25,783 nt of DNA from a virus. Every line of letters begins with the position of its first letter. The first letter of the stretch is position 1. The position numbers were made by a program, and so were the translations under genes. Below the pieces are notes generated by a model, which saw nothing but the letters and a program-made list of their open reading frames with translations, had not been told where the DNA came from and searched no databases. Below, piece after piece: positions 17,016-25,206 of the stretch. The stretch covers positions 1 through 25,783 of the IMG/VR virus record IMGVR_UViG_3300044701_001823; one strand, written 5' to 3'.

Positions 17016-17214
17016 TTATAGTATTCAGTTACATACTCAAATTTGGGAACTTATACAATTTGGTAATGGATTTAATTGGGGAGATGTTTACTCAATGCCA
17101 ATTCACTTACGAAACTTCTACTTTAAAAAGTTAGTTGATTTAAAGAAGAAAGAAGCGGAAGAAATCAAACAGGCACAATCCAAAGCAAAATCATCATCGG
17201 TGAGGAGAAGGTAA
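16957..17214 (+). CDS. C-terminal chaperone domain, probably read by frameshift from the preceding gene
   Basis: This frame, +1 relative to the preceding gene, opens at a GTG at 16957 but has no ATG until the SMP codons near 17095, well inside the conserved part. The part after the T7 run reads TLPSDYSIQLHTQIWELIQFGNG, then FNWGDVYSMPIHLRNFYFKKL, then a charged helix EAEEIKQAQSKAKSSSVRRR. The YxMPxxLRxFY pattern resembles the ends of T4-like baseplate/chaperone proteins (from memory). Joining the frames at 16995-17001 gives DIPFGINFF followed directly by TLPSDYS, a 322-residue (+1) or 323-residue (-2) protein. A separate GTG-started 85-residue protein is possible, but its first 15 residues would be an unlikely WRHWTFRLELTFF. 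A homopolymer sequencing error would also explain the split. Confidence 0.7.
   Translation: MKWRHWTFRLELTFFTLPSDYSIQLHTQIWELIQFGNGFNWGDVYSMPIHLRNFYFKKLVDLKKKEAEEIKQAQSKAKSSSVRRR
16995..17001 (+). other. Candidate programmed frameshift site (T7 run)
   Basis: Seven T bases follow AAC. The 0 frame reads AAC TTT TTT TAC and stops 12 bases later at TGA 17013. The downstream frame begins ACC at 17002, so a +1 skip or a -2 slip on the Phe codons joins the two coding regions. -1 would not do so. Confidence 0.5.
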
Positions 17215-17235
17215 AATCTCCTCACTTTTTGTTTT
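17200..17235 (+). terminator. Intrinsic terminator with the stop codon in its loop
   Basis: A perfect 9-bp inverted repeat, GTGAGGAGA (17200-17208) and TCTCCTCAC (17217-17225), encloses an 8-base loop AGGTAAAA and is followed by TTTTTGTTTT. The TAA stop of the preceding frame is in the loop, so the last Arg codons form the stem. Confidence 0.92.
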
Positions 17236-17239
17236 ATAG

Positions 17240-17248
17240 ATATTTATA
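17240..17248 (+). promoter_or_regulatory. Putative late promoter element ATATTTATA
   Basis: ATATTTATA follows the terminator directly and lies 14 bases before the ATG at 17263. Confidence 0.5.
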
Positions 17249-17262
17249 GAAAACGTAAGAAG

Positions 17263-17481
17263 ATGGCTAAAAAAGTAATAAATGAAGGTTTATTTGGAGC
17301 AGCTAAGAAATTTTCCGATGCATTCTTTGATGGTTTAAAGAATAATGCAGTTGATTCGGTAATCAACCAAGCAAAAAAAGCCAGAATGGAAAAGGATGTG
17401 ATTGAAAAAATGGAAAGAATTAAAAGACAAAAAGAGGAGTTAGATGCTATTTTAGCTAAAATTCCAAAAGCAAGCAAATAA
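17263..17481 (+). CDS. Small helical phage protein of unknown function
   Basis: 72 residues, ATG 17263. It appears all-helical: an amphipathic N-terminal part (MAKKVINEGLFGAAKKFSDAF..) and a strongly charged C-terminal helix (QAKKARMEKDVIEKMERIKR, continuing QKEELDAILAKIP) with coiled-coil character. No membrane segment or catalytic motif. It is the first gene of the unit that continues with the tape measure protein 8 bases downstream. It could bind the tape measure or act as a second small chaperone, by analogy with genes in this position in other tailed phages. The family was not recognised. Confidence 0.75.
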   Translation: MAKKVINEGLFGAAKKFSDAFFDGLKNNAVDSVINQAKKARMEKDVIEKMERIKRQKEELDAILAKIPKASK

Positions 17482-17489
17482 ATCAATAA

Positions 17490-19970
17490 GTGGCTGAAGA
17501 TTTAGGTAAAGAGAGGTTAAAGATATTAGGTGAGATTGCTAATCTCACTAAGCAAATTAATGCCTTCAAACAAGCTGGAATCCAAGATGAACAAAAAGCA
17601 AATGATTTAGATAAAAAACGATTAAAGTTAGCTAAAGAGTTAAGGTCTGTAAATGAGCAGATACGAAACGAACAAAGACAATTGTATGTTGATGCAACTA
17701 CCTCTGTAAAAGGATTGGGTTCACTTTATGATAATCTCAAAAAATCCGAAATGAAAAGGATTGAGATGATGAGAAGTGCTGGTGATTTATCTGATATAGC
17801 TGTTGAGAGAGGAAATACTTTATCTGAAATAAATCAAAAGATAGCTCAATTAACGGCTGACCAAAGTTTAGAAAGAGAAATACTTCAAGACCAATTTGAT
17901 GCTGAAATCAAAAAGTTTAAAAGACAAAAAGGTATATCAGAGGAAATTCTAAATAACCTCAGAGAACAAAACCAAACAGCAAGAGCATATTCAGATTTAA
18001 CCGAAGGACAAAAAGAACAATTGGAAGCTCAATTAGAAGCTTACGATACTATTAAGAAAACTATAGGTGGGATTTTAGATACCGCATCTTTATTGACAAA
18101 AGGTCCCGCTGGATTTTTTGGTAGTGCTTTAATAGGAGCTGGTATATTTGCTAATAAATTAGGTGAAGTACGTTCTCAATTAGGTGGAATATCTGATATT
18201 GGTGCAACTGCTCTTTCCTTTATAGATGATAATGCAGTTGAAAATGTGAAAGCATTATCGGATGAATTTGGTGGTATATCAAACGTATCGGCTCAACTTC
18301 AAGCATCAACATCATTAATATCCACAAATATGGGTATTGCTGGAACAGAAGCGGCTTCGTTAGTTGGTTCGTTTGCAAGATTAAATGGAAACTCACAAGA
18401 TGTTGCATTGGATATGACCAAAACCACACAAGAGTTTGCAAAACAAAACGGAATCATACCATCTAAATTGATGTCAGATTTGGCTCAATCAACCGAAGAG
18501 TTTGCATTATTTGGTAAAGATGGTGGTGATAATATTCTAAGAGCAGCTGGATATGCACAAAAGTTAGGTGTTAATGTGAAAACCCTAACTGGAATTGCCG
18601 ATAATCTATTAGATTTTGAATCATCAATAACCAAAGAATTAGAATTGAGCGCCCTAATGGGTAAAAATATCAATTTAGATAGAGCAAGAGCATTGGCATA
18701 TTCTGGTGAAATTGAAGAAGCAACCAAAGAAACTTTAAATGCATTAGGTGGTCAAGCTGCATACAATAAAATGGATTATTTCCAAAAGAAAGCATCAGCT
18801 GAATTATTAGGAGTTTCAGTTGCTGAACTTGATAAGATGGTTAAAAACCAAGAAAATGCAGATACATTGGGGGCATCTATAAACGAAAAGTTCTCTATGG
18901 TTGGTGAAAGCATTAGTGCTGGAATGAACAAATATTTGGGTGTTGGACTTGAAGGTTTGGGAGGTATGGTTATAGCAGCTGGTCAATTAAATGGTGGATT
19001 TGCAGCATTTGGTGGTAGTTTAAAAGGAGCTATAACCGGTACTGCACAAATACTTAAAAATCTATTAGGTATGGTTGCTGGACCGGTATTAAAAGGAATC
19101 AAAGTAGTAGCATCAACTCTTTCGGATAGTAAATTGGGAAAGGGTATAAAATCAATCAAAGATAAATTGTTAGAAGGAGTTGGTTCAAAACCACAAGTAC
19201 CTGAAGCAGATGCAGCAGCTAGTGGACCTAGTAAATTTATGGAAAGTGTATCCAAAATCAAAATGAGTGAAGTTCTAAAAGGAGCAGCAGCTTTATTGGT
19301 TGTGGCAGCAGCGGTATTTGTATTTGGAAAGGCAGTGCAAGAATTTATGAAGGTAAGTTGGGATGCGGTTGGAATGGCTGTGGTATCTATGTTAGCTTTA
19401 GTTGGAGCAGTTGCACTATTGGGTGCTATTATGACTAGTGGAGTTGGTGCAGTAGCTATATTAGCTGGAGCAGCGGCAATGTTAGTTGTGGCAGCATCGG
19501 TATTAGTATTGGGATATGCTCTTCAAGCTATCGGAACTGGATTTGAAATGTTATCAGCCGGTTTAACAACATTAGTTCCAAATCTAACATTAGTAGGAGA
19601 GGCAGTATCATCTATGGTAATGTTTATTCCAGCTATTGCAGCCCTTTCAATATCTCTTATGGGATTAGCGGGAGCGCTTACCGCAGTTGGTGTAGCGGGG
19701 ACTGTTGCCCTACCGGGTCTATTAGCTATTCAAGCAGCAGGAGCTGTGGCTGGAGTAGTTGGTGGAGTTATTGAAGGTATCTTTGGTGGTGGAGAAACTG
19801 GAGGTGGGACTGAAGGTGGTGAGATGTCCGCATTGTTGGATGAAATCAAAGGTTTGAGAGCGGACTTGAATAGTGGTAAAGTAGCAGTTTATTTGGATGG
19901 TAAGAAGGTTACATCTACGGTGGCAAGGGTAGCAAATACTTCATCGGTAAACACTTATAGTAAGAGATAA
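17490..19970 (+). CDS. Tail tape measure protein
   Basis: 826 residues starting at GTG 17490 (GTG GCT GAA GAT); no nearby ATG fits better. Residues 1-190 are charged, Lys/Glu/Gln-rich helices with coiled-coil character (LTKQINAFKQAGIQDEQKANDL...). Residues 190-520 are Ala/Gly/Ser-rich helices with tape-measure style segments such as VKALSDEFGGISNVSAQLQAS and DMTKTTQEFAKQNGIIPSKL. Residues about 590-760 contain several hydrophobic helices (GAAALLVVAAAVFVFGKAV, VGAVALLGAIM, VAILAGAAAMLVVAASVLVLG), which in such proteins may insert into the host membrane during injection. A Gly-rich linker (IFGGGETGGGTEGG) leads to a short C-terminal domain. It sets tail length and occupies the tube lumen. The 826-residue length would suit a tail of about 120 nm at roughly 0.15 nm per residue. 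Confidence 0.9.
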   Translation: MAEDLGKERLKILGEIANLTKQINAFKQAGIQDEQKANDLDKKRLKLAKELRSVNEQIRNEQRQLYVDATTSVKGLGSLYDNLKKSEMKRIEMMRSAGDLSDIAVERGNTLSEINQKIAQLTADQSLEREILQDQFDAEIKKFKRQKGISEEILNNLREQNQTARAYSDLTEGQKEQLEAQLEAYDTIKKTIGGILDTASLLTKGPAGFFGSALIGAGIFANKLGEVRSQLGGISDIGATALSFIDDNAVENVKALSDEFGGISNVSAQLQASTSLISTNMGIAGTEAASLVGSFARLNGNSQDVALDMTKTTQEFAKQNGIIPSKLMSDLAQSTEEFALFGKDGGDNILRAAGYAQKLGVNVKTLTGIADNLLDFESSITKELELSALMGKNINLDRARALAYSGEIEEATKETLNALGGQAAYNKMDYFQKKASAELLGVSVAELDKMVKNQENADTLGASINEKFSMVGESISAGMNKYLGVGLEGLGGMVIAAGQLNGGFAAFGGSLKGAITGTAQILKNLLGMVAGPVLKGIKVVASTLSDSKLGKGIKSIKDKLLEGVGSKPQVPEADAAASGPSKFMESVSKIKMSEVLKGAAALLVVAAAVFVFGKAVQEFMKVSWDAVGMAVVSMLALVGAVALLGAIMTSGVGAVAILAGAAAMLVVAASVLVLGYALQAIGTGFEMLSAGLTTLVPNLTLVGEAVSSMVMFIPAIAALSISLMGLAGALTAVGVAGTVALPGLLAIQAAGAVAGVVGGVIEGIFGGGETGGGTEGGEMSALLDEIKGLRADLNSGKVAVYLDGKKVTSTVARVANTSSVNTYSKR

Positions 19971-19973
19971 GAA

Positions 19974-22241
19974 ATGGGCAAAACGATATTAGAACTTTTT
20001 CAGACCCAACCACTAAACCAAGGCCCATTTGTTGGGCAAACGGCTGAGGTTGCTTATGAAGTAAGAGATTTTAAGAAGGAGAACCCCATATCAGGTCCAT
20101 CTCCATTATTGAACGCAACTGGATTTGCCGTAGCTAATATAGCAAGAAAAAACTTATCCAATAGATTAAATGAAACCCTATTAGAAGGTGAAACAACTGG
20201 TGTACGAGTAATCAGAGCCGCATCGGAAGCTGTAATATACGGAACTGAAATAGGTAGAATTACCCAAAGAACTACCAACATATTAGATGTGATGAAATCC
20301 GCATCTAATAATGGTGAAGCACCTAATCAAGGATTGATTGGAAATGCTATAAACCGATTGGAAAAAGCAGCAACTAATTTTGCATCTAAATTAGGTATAG
20401 AGTTTCCTGAAAAATTGATTCCAACGAGAATAGCAACTAATGGTAAATTTTTAAAAAGTGAAGAGCCAAATACTATGGCTGTTTTGGCTGAAATTAAAAA
20501 AGATGGTGCTGGTAATTTAGTTGGAAAATTTTTGGCTAAAAACGTAAAAGGAACTCCACAACAAATAAAAAACGCAGTTTTGGGTGATGTAGTTGATGGT
20601 GCAAAAAACGCTGTTAGAAAAAAACTATTTGGTTCAAGAACTGAAGCTGGGCAAAATCTGGCAAAAAAATCTGATAATGAAGTTCAATATAGTAGTAAAG
20701 AACCATACTCAAAAACAGTTGATGTCACCAATGATGATATAATTGGTAGAAACGATTTATCTTCCAAAGCTGAGGCAATTACTTTGTTAGATAATGCTGG
20801 TATAGTTGATAATAATAACAAAGTTGTAGATGGGAGATATAGTAGGGGTGAATTAAGTGGATTAAATCCTGAATCGGATGATGTATTTGATAGAAGGGAT
20901 TTATCTACTCAATTGGAAATGGAAAGGGGATTATATGAAGCAAATATTGATGCTGGACTTCCTATTTTAACAGTCCCAACTTTCCCTAACCGAAATAACC
21001 GAAACAAATACTTCTATACTGATGATAAGCAACAAAGATATGCATACAAAGGTATCAGTAATTTTAGTGATGATAACATTAGAGATGTTGTAATAACTGG
21101 TGAAAAGAGGGGAATAAATTATGGGGCTGATGCAATCAACAAATATAGTGTTGGTGTAACCGATTCAACTGAAAAAATTGATTTTGTTACATTAAAGTTT
21201 GATAAAACTCAATTCAGAGCAACCATTACAGGTCTAAACGAAAACTACTCTCCATCTTGGGATTCAAATAAATTTATTGGTTCACCATTTAATTACTACA
21301 CATACACTGGAATTGAACGAAGTGTGACTTTTAACTTTAAGGTATTTTCACTAAACATAGATGAGCACAATAAAGCTTGGAACAAAATACAATCTTTGGC
21401 TAAGAAAACATATCCAAAGGGATATACATCATATGGTGTGGTTGCACCAATAATTGACTTTACAATGACGGATTTATATAAATCTAAAAAGTCATTTATT
21501 GAATCACTATCATTTACAATTGATGATTCGTATCCTTGGGAAGTTTATTTGGAAGGAATGAGATTACCTCATATTATTGATGTAGCAATTACATTGAAGT
21601 TTATTGAACAAAGAGGTGATGAAGATAAACTTTATGATTTTGAAAATGCTGCTTTGGAAAGAGTTAAAAGACCTGCTAAAACAAGTCAACAAAAAATTCA
21701 AGATAAGGCAACTTTATCTAATGCTGAAATTGAAGATGGGTTTAGAAAAGATGTTAATGGACTTCCACCAATTCCACCAACCGAAGAGGTTAATACTGAT
21801 GATGGTGAAGATTTTGTTCCATTGATGGCATCTACAACTGTATTACCTCCAAAACCAATTGGAAATATTCCACCAGCAACTATGCCTGCTGGAAATGTTC
21901 AAAGAACTCCTACTTTACCACCACTTCAAAACGATGATGAGGGTAAGGCTGCACTAGCTGAAAAATCAGGCAAAAACTCTGCAAAAGTTAGAAGATTAGA
22001 AAATTCACTTAGTAATTCAAATGATTCTTTGAGTGGTGGTAGTAATGAACGAAGAATTAATAGACAAGCAGAAAGGGATAGAAGAGAAAGAGGCCAATTT
22101 AACCAAACTATTAGTGAAAATAGAAATACTGCTTGGTATTTATTAAGGGGACAGGGACGTTCTCAAAGTATTGGAGCTGCAAATAGAAGAGGAGATTCTA
22201 ATCAATTTTTAAGAACTGGCGGAAGAAGCCGTAGATTCTAA
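19974..22241 (+). CDS. Probable baseplate hub / tube-initiator protein (gp48/gp54-like)
   Basis: 755 residues, ATG 19974, 3 bases after the tape measure stop. The N-terminal 130 residues are helical. Residues about 390-550 form the recognisable part: KIDFVTLKFDKTQFRATITGL, then TGIERSVTFNFKVFSLN, a helix DEHNKAWNKIQSLAKKTYPKGY, then FIESLSFTIDDSYPWEV and IIDVAITLKFIEQ. Alternating strands with an RSxTFxFKV ... YPxGY ... SFTIDDxxPWEV pattern are typical of tube-cap or baseplate proteins that resemble a tube subunit. The C-terminal 190 residues are low-complexity, Pro-rich (PPIPPTEE, VLPPKPIGNIPP) and then Arg/Asn/Ser-rich, likely disordered. The gene order tape measure, then this, then LysM-like, then hub fits a baseplate part. 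The exact T4 counterpart is uncertain. Confidence 0.75.
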   Translation: MGKTILELFQTQPLNQGPFVGQTAEVAYEVRDFKKENPISGPSPLLNATGFAVANIARKNLSNRLNETLLEGETTGVRVIRAASEAVIYGTEIGRITQRTTNILDVMKSASNNGEAPNQGLIGNAINRLEKAATNFASKLGIEFPEKLIPTRIATNGKFLKSEEPNTMAVLAEIKKDGAGNLVGKFLAKNVKGTPQQIKNAVLGDVVDGAKNAVRKKLFGSRTEAGQNLAKKSDNEVQYSSKEPYSKTVDVTNDDIIGRNDLSSKAEAITLLDNAGIVDNNNKVVDGRYSRGELSGLNPESDDVFDRRDLSTQLEMERGLYEANIDAGLPILTVPTFPNRNNRNKYFYTDDKQQRYAYKGISNFSDDNIRDVVITGEKRGINYGADAINKYSVGVTDSTEKIDFVTLKFDKTQFRATITGLNENYSPSWDSNKFIGSPFNYYTYTGIERSVTFNFKVFSLNIDEHNKAWNKIQSLAKKTYPKGYTSYGVVAPIIDFTMTDLYKSKKSFIESLSFTIDDSYPWEVYLEGMRLPHIIDVAITLKFIEQRGDEDKLYDFENAALERVKRPAKTSQQKIQDKATLSNAEIEDGFRKDVNGLPPIPPTEEVNTDDGEDFVPLMASTTVLPPKPIGNIPPATMPAGNVQRTPTLPPLQNDDEGKAALAEKSGKNSAKVRRLENSLSNSNDSLSGGSNERRINRQAERDRRERGQFNQTISENRNTAWYLLRGQGRSQSIGAANRRGDSNQFLRTGGRSRRF

Positions 22242-22256
22242 TTAAATTAATATAAA

Positions 22257-22541
22257 ATGGTAAGTAGGTATAGAAATATTGAAACTAAAAAGACGGTAGA
22301 CGGAAGAACAGTTTATAGAACTTCATTACTACCCAATATTCCTCTTTCCGATGATGATATTTATGTAGCAACGGAAACTGGAGATAGATTAGATACTCTT
22401 GCTTTCCAGTTCTATGGTAATTCTTCACTTTGGTGGATTATAGCATCTGCTAACAACATTCACAATGCCGTTTTTGGATTTGAAGATGGGACAGTGTTAA
22501 GAATACCTGCAAATTATCTTGATGTGATAAATCAAATATAA
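22257..22541 (+). CDS. LysM-like baseplate protein (gp53/tail protein X-like)
   Basis: 94 residues, ATG 22257. The central part YVATETGDRLDTLAFQFYGNSSLWWIIASANNI followed by GTVLRIPANYLDVI is a LysM-type fold signature: (G)DRLDxLAxxFYGxxxLWWxIAxAN ... G..LRIP. In phages this appears in T4 gp53-type wedge proteins and in P2 gpX-type proteins next to the hub. The N-terminal 30 residues (RYRNIETKKTVDGRTVYRT) form a strand-rich arm. It sits between two large baseplate proteins, 15 bases after one and 9 bases before the next. LysM domains bind peptidoglycan in other settings, but in baseplates the fold is mainly structural. Confidence 0.85.
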   Translation: MVSRYRNIETKKTVDGRTVYRTSLLPNIPLSDDDIYVATETGDRLDTLAFQFYGNSSLWWIIASANNIHNAVFGFEDGTVLRIPANYLDVINQI

Positions 22542-22550
22542 AAATGAGTT

Positions 22551-24806
22551 ATGAATATATTTCCTGCTTTTTCAAATATTCATCCATATGTAACTAGCAA
22601 AATAAATTCAAGGTTTGAAAACTTAATTCAAACTTCTGGATTAAATGCTTGGGTTAGTATTGCATCTGCCAAATCTCCTGGTCTGGCTTTGTATTCAAAT
22701 AGAGATGGTGGATTCGCTTCACACTATGGTTCACAAACTACTGCTGGTATAACAGGTGAAACTTGGGGTGGTGGTGATGTTGGTGGCGGTGATGAAGGAT
22801 ACAAACCATCACCATATGTATCAGCTATGGAAATTGAAGAAAATGTTGGTTCAATATCCAGAAAAGCATCATTTACAATTGTAGCTCATACTCAACAACA
22901 ATGTAATGTATTAATTAATCACTTTTTGGAACCTGGTTACACTGTGTTCCTACAATGGGGATGGAATACTCCATTAGCAAATGGAAAATTGTTAAAACCC
23001 GGAGATGGTTTAAGTGCTGATAGTGTAGCTAATTATGCTGATTTTGCAAATACATCAACCGCAAGAAGTGCAACTGATGGTGAATATGATAACTATTTAG
23101 GATTTATAACTGGTGGTGGTGTTAGTAGAGTTGGTGATAAATGGGAAATTAATGTAAAATTAACTGGATTTACCGAACTACCTGCTTACTTAAACGCAGC
23201 GGATACTGCAACAAAAGATTCGGCTGTTGCAGAAAGAGGTGGTAAGTATTTTCCACAATCTCAAATTGAAAATGAAACATCATTGGATAAGAAACGATTT
23301 ATGATGATGTTTAATGAACTACCATCAAACCGAAGAACAAACGAAGTAGCAAAAAGGTTGTTGGAAGAACCTTATATGTTAGATGCTAAAAACTACATAA
23401 ATTTTGATATGTCAGTTGTGGAAGAATTGACAAATAAAACCGCAGGTAGTTGGTTAGCTCAAGGTTTATCATTTTTAGGAATTGAAACCGATACATCCGC
23501 AAATGTAGATGGAAAAGAAGTTGATTTAGTTGCTGGAACTAAATTAGTTCATGAAGAAAAATTTATCCGATTTGGTGCCCTTATGAAAATATTCAATTCA
23601 TTGGGAGCTGAAGGTTATAAGTTAAAAAATGGAAAAATAATAAAATTTAGTGTAGATACTGAAGATGTTGCAATATCAGCATTTGAAAGAATGTTCTCAT
23701 TGGATAGAACTAAATTATTTATTCCAAATTCAAGAACTCCAAATTTTTCAATATCATTTGCATTAGAAAACACAACACCACAAACTGATTTTAGAAAAAA
23801 TAAAGATAATACTGTTTACTATAATGGTGGTGAAGTTAGATTCCCAAAGAGAACATCATTGGTATATAAAGATAATGAATCTGGGGTTAGTGAGGGTATT
23901 AGTAGAGCAGCTGGAGAATGGGGATATTTAGATGATTTGTACATTAATTTTGATTTTGCAAAATCAATTATAGAAACTAAAAACTTTTCCATAAAAGATG
24001 CTATGTATCAGTTACTAAATGGAATATCGGCAGCCGCAGGTGGACAATGGGACTTTCAATTGCAAGAAAGTAATAAAAATGGAAATCTACAATTAAGGGT
24101 TGAGGATTTTAATATGGTGACCACTGGAAATAAACCATCGGTATCCGCTGTATTTAACATATCTGGAACTCAATCACCATTTATTGATAACTCTTTGGAT
24201 TTGGATATTGGTGGTGCTAAAATGAACCAAATAATTGGTGAACGATTAAGTGCTAAATTAAACTCATCATCTGGTGTATCTGAATCGGGTAACATTGGAA
24301 CTGATGGCGTTGATATGGTAATGGTAGAAGTTTCGGCAAGACAACCAGCCGAAGAAACAACAGGAACTCCACAAACTGATTCTGCTGTAGAATCTAATCC
24401 GGATGAAGAAGAAGAATTAAGAAAGAAAAACTTTGACTTATTTATGGAGAAAGTTGGAATTTATCCAAAAGTTGAATTAACGAAAGATAATATAGATTCT
24501 AGTGTAGATTTTGATGAGTTGGTTTATATTGGTGCATTAAATGATTTGGAAGTTTTTGAAACTCAAAAATTGACAGAAGAAAAAAGAACTGATAAGCAAG
24601 GTGTTGGTGCACTTACAAATATTAAATTTTCATTTAGTGTGCATGGTGTAAGTGGTATTAAGAGAGGTGATAAGTTTAGAATTAATGGACTACCATCTGA
24701 ATATTCAAATAAAGGATTTTTTCAGGTTATGGATGTAAAACATACTATTGATGGAATGTTGTGGAAAACCGAAGTAACTGGTGGTTGGAGGCCATTTAGA
24801 GTATGA
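22551..24806 (+). CDS. Baseplate hub protein (gp27/gpD-like)
   Basis: 751 residues, ATG 22551. The ATG at 22544 is in another frame. Residues about 75-140 hold SPYVSAMEIEENVGSISRKASFTIVAHTQQQCN and then HFLEPGYTVFLQWGWNTP, the start of a hub tube-like domain (strand, helix, 'G..V.L.WGW'). Residues 260-560 include EEKFIRFGALMKIFNSLG and a helix-rich insertion. The C-terminus (about 650-751) has LTNIKFSFSVHGVSGIKRGDKFRINGLPSEYSNKGFFQVMDVKHTIDGMLWKTEVTGGWRP. The pattern G.SGI..GD.F.I..LP..Y...G.F.V..V.H.I....W.T.V corresponds to the final domain of phage hub proteins. The product should form the trimeric hub at the tube tip. No lysozyme domain is seen in it. The next gene overlaps its stop by ATGA. 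Confidence 0.82.
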   Translation: MNIFPAFSNIHPYVTSKINSRFENLIQTSGLNAWVSIASAKSPGLALYSNRDGGFASHYGSQTTAGITGETWGGGDVGGGDEGYKPSPYVSAMEIEENVGSISRKASFTIVAHTQQQCNVLINHFLEPGYTVFLQWGWNTPLANGKLLKPGDGLSADSVANYADFANTSTARSATDGEYDNYLGFITGGGVSRVGDKWEINVKLTGFTELPAYLNAADTATKDSAVAERGGKYFPQSQIENETSLDKKRFMMMFNELPSNRRTNEVAKRLLEEPYMLDAKNYINFDMSVVEELTNKTAGSWLAQGLSFLGIETDTSANVDGKEVDLVAGTKLVHEEKFIRFGALMKIFNSLGAEGYKLKNGKIIKFSVDTEDVAISAFERMFSLDRTKLFIPNSRTPNFSISFALENTTPQTDFRKNKDNTVYYNGGEVRFPKRTSLVYKDNESGVSEGISRAAGEWGYLDDLYINFDFAKSIIETKNFSIKDAMYQLLNGISAAAGGQWDFQLQESNKNGNLQLRVEDFNMVTTGNKPSVSAVFNISGTQSPFIDNSLDLDIGGAKMNQIIGERLSAKLNSSSGVSESGNIGTDGVDMVMVEVSARQPAEETTGTPQTDSAVESNPDEEEELRKKNFDLFMEKVGIYPKVELTKDNIDSSVDFDELVYIGALNDLEVFETQKLTEEKRTDKQGVGALTNIKFSFSVHGVSGIKRGDKFRINGLPSEYSNKGFFQVMDVKHTIDGMLWKTEVTGGWRPFRV

Positions 24807-25156
24807 GTATAGAAAGATACAACCGATTAAAAGTGTTGGATAGAAGTTTTGTTCCTGTTAAAACAAAAACATTTATTCCATCTCCAACTGATGATGATTA
24901 CAAAAGAGGATACATCACACGATACTTTGTTCAAAAGACAAACGATAAGAACGCTCCTATAATTGAAGTTAATTCAAAAGGATACTCAAATTATAATAAT
25001 AATCCATTTTATACCACATCATCTTTGGATTGGGTTGTTGTAGGTGAGGTTAGTTTAGTTGAAGAATCAAATTTAAAATCTATTAGATTTGCATCTCAAA
25101 AGTTAAAAGCACTTACATTCTATCTACAAAATTTGACTCAATTCCTAAAAAAATAA
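24803..25156 (+). CDS. Hypothetical phage protein, probable baseplate-associated
   Basis: 117 residues. The ATG at 24803 overlaps the previous TGA (ATGA), so translation is probably coupled to the hub protein. The sequence is strand-rich: RYNRLKVLDRSFVPVKTKTFIPSPTDDDYKRGYITRYFVQKTND, then FYTTSSLDWVVVGEV, and it ends with a helix ALTFYLQNLTQFLKK. No enzymatic or membrane features; the family was not recognised. As the last gene of the baseplate unit and stoichiometrically tied to the hub by overlap, a structural role is likely but unproven. Its stop codon directly adjoins the promoter of the tmRNA gene. Confidence 0.75.
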   Translation: MSIERYNRLKVLDRSFVPVKTKTFIPSPTDDDYKRGYITRYFVQKTNDKNAPIIEVNSKGYSNYNNNPFYTTSSLDWVVVGEVSLVEESNLKSIRFASQKLKALTFYLQNLTQFLKK

Positions 25157-25188
25157 TTTGGTAGTTCCAAATATTTATCGTATATTTG
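25157..25188 (+). promoter_or_regulatory. Bacteroidota-type promoter of the tmRNA gene
   Basis: -33 element TTTG at 25157-25160 and -7 element TATATTTG at 25181-25188, with 20 bases between. This fits the Bacteroidota consensus TTG-N(17-23)-TAnnTTTG. Transcription would start about 10 bases before the mature tmRNA 5' end at 25207, leaving a short leader for RNase P to remove. The TTTG begins right after the upstream stop codon. The spacer contains ATATTTATC, close to the late motif. Confidence 0.8.
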
Positions 25189-25206
25189 TGGAGTTCTTTG
25201 AATTAT

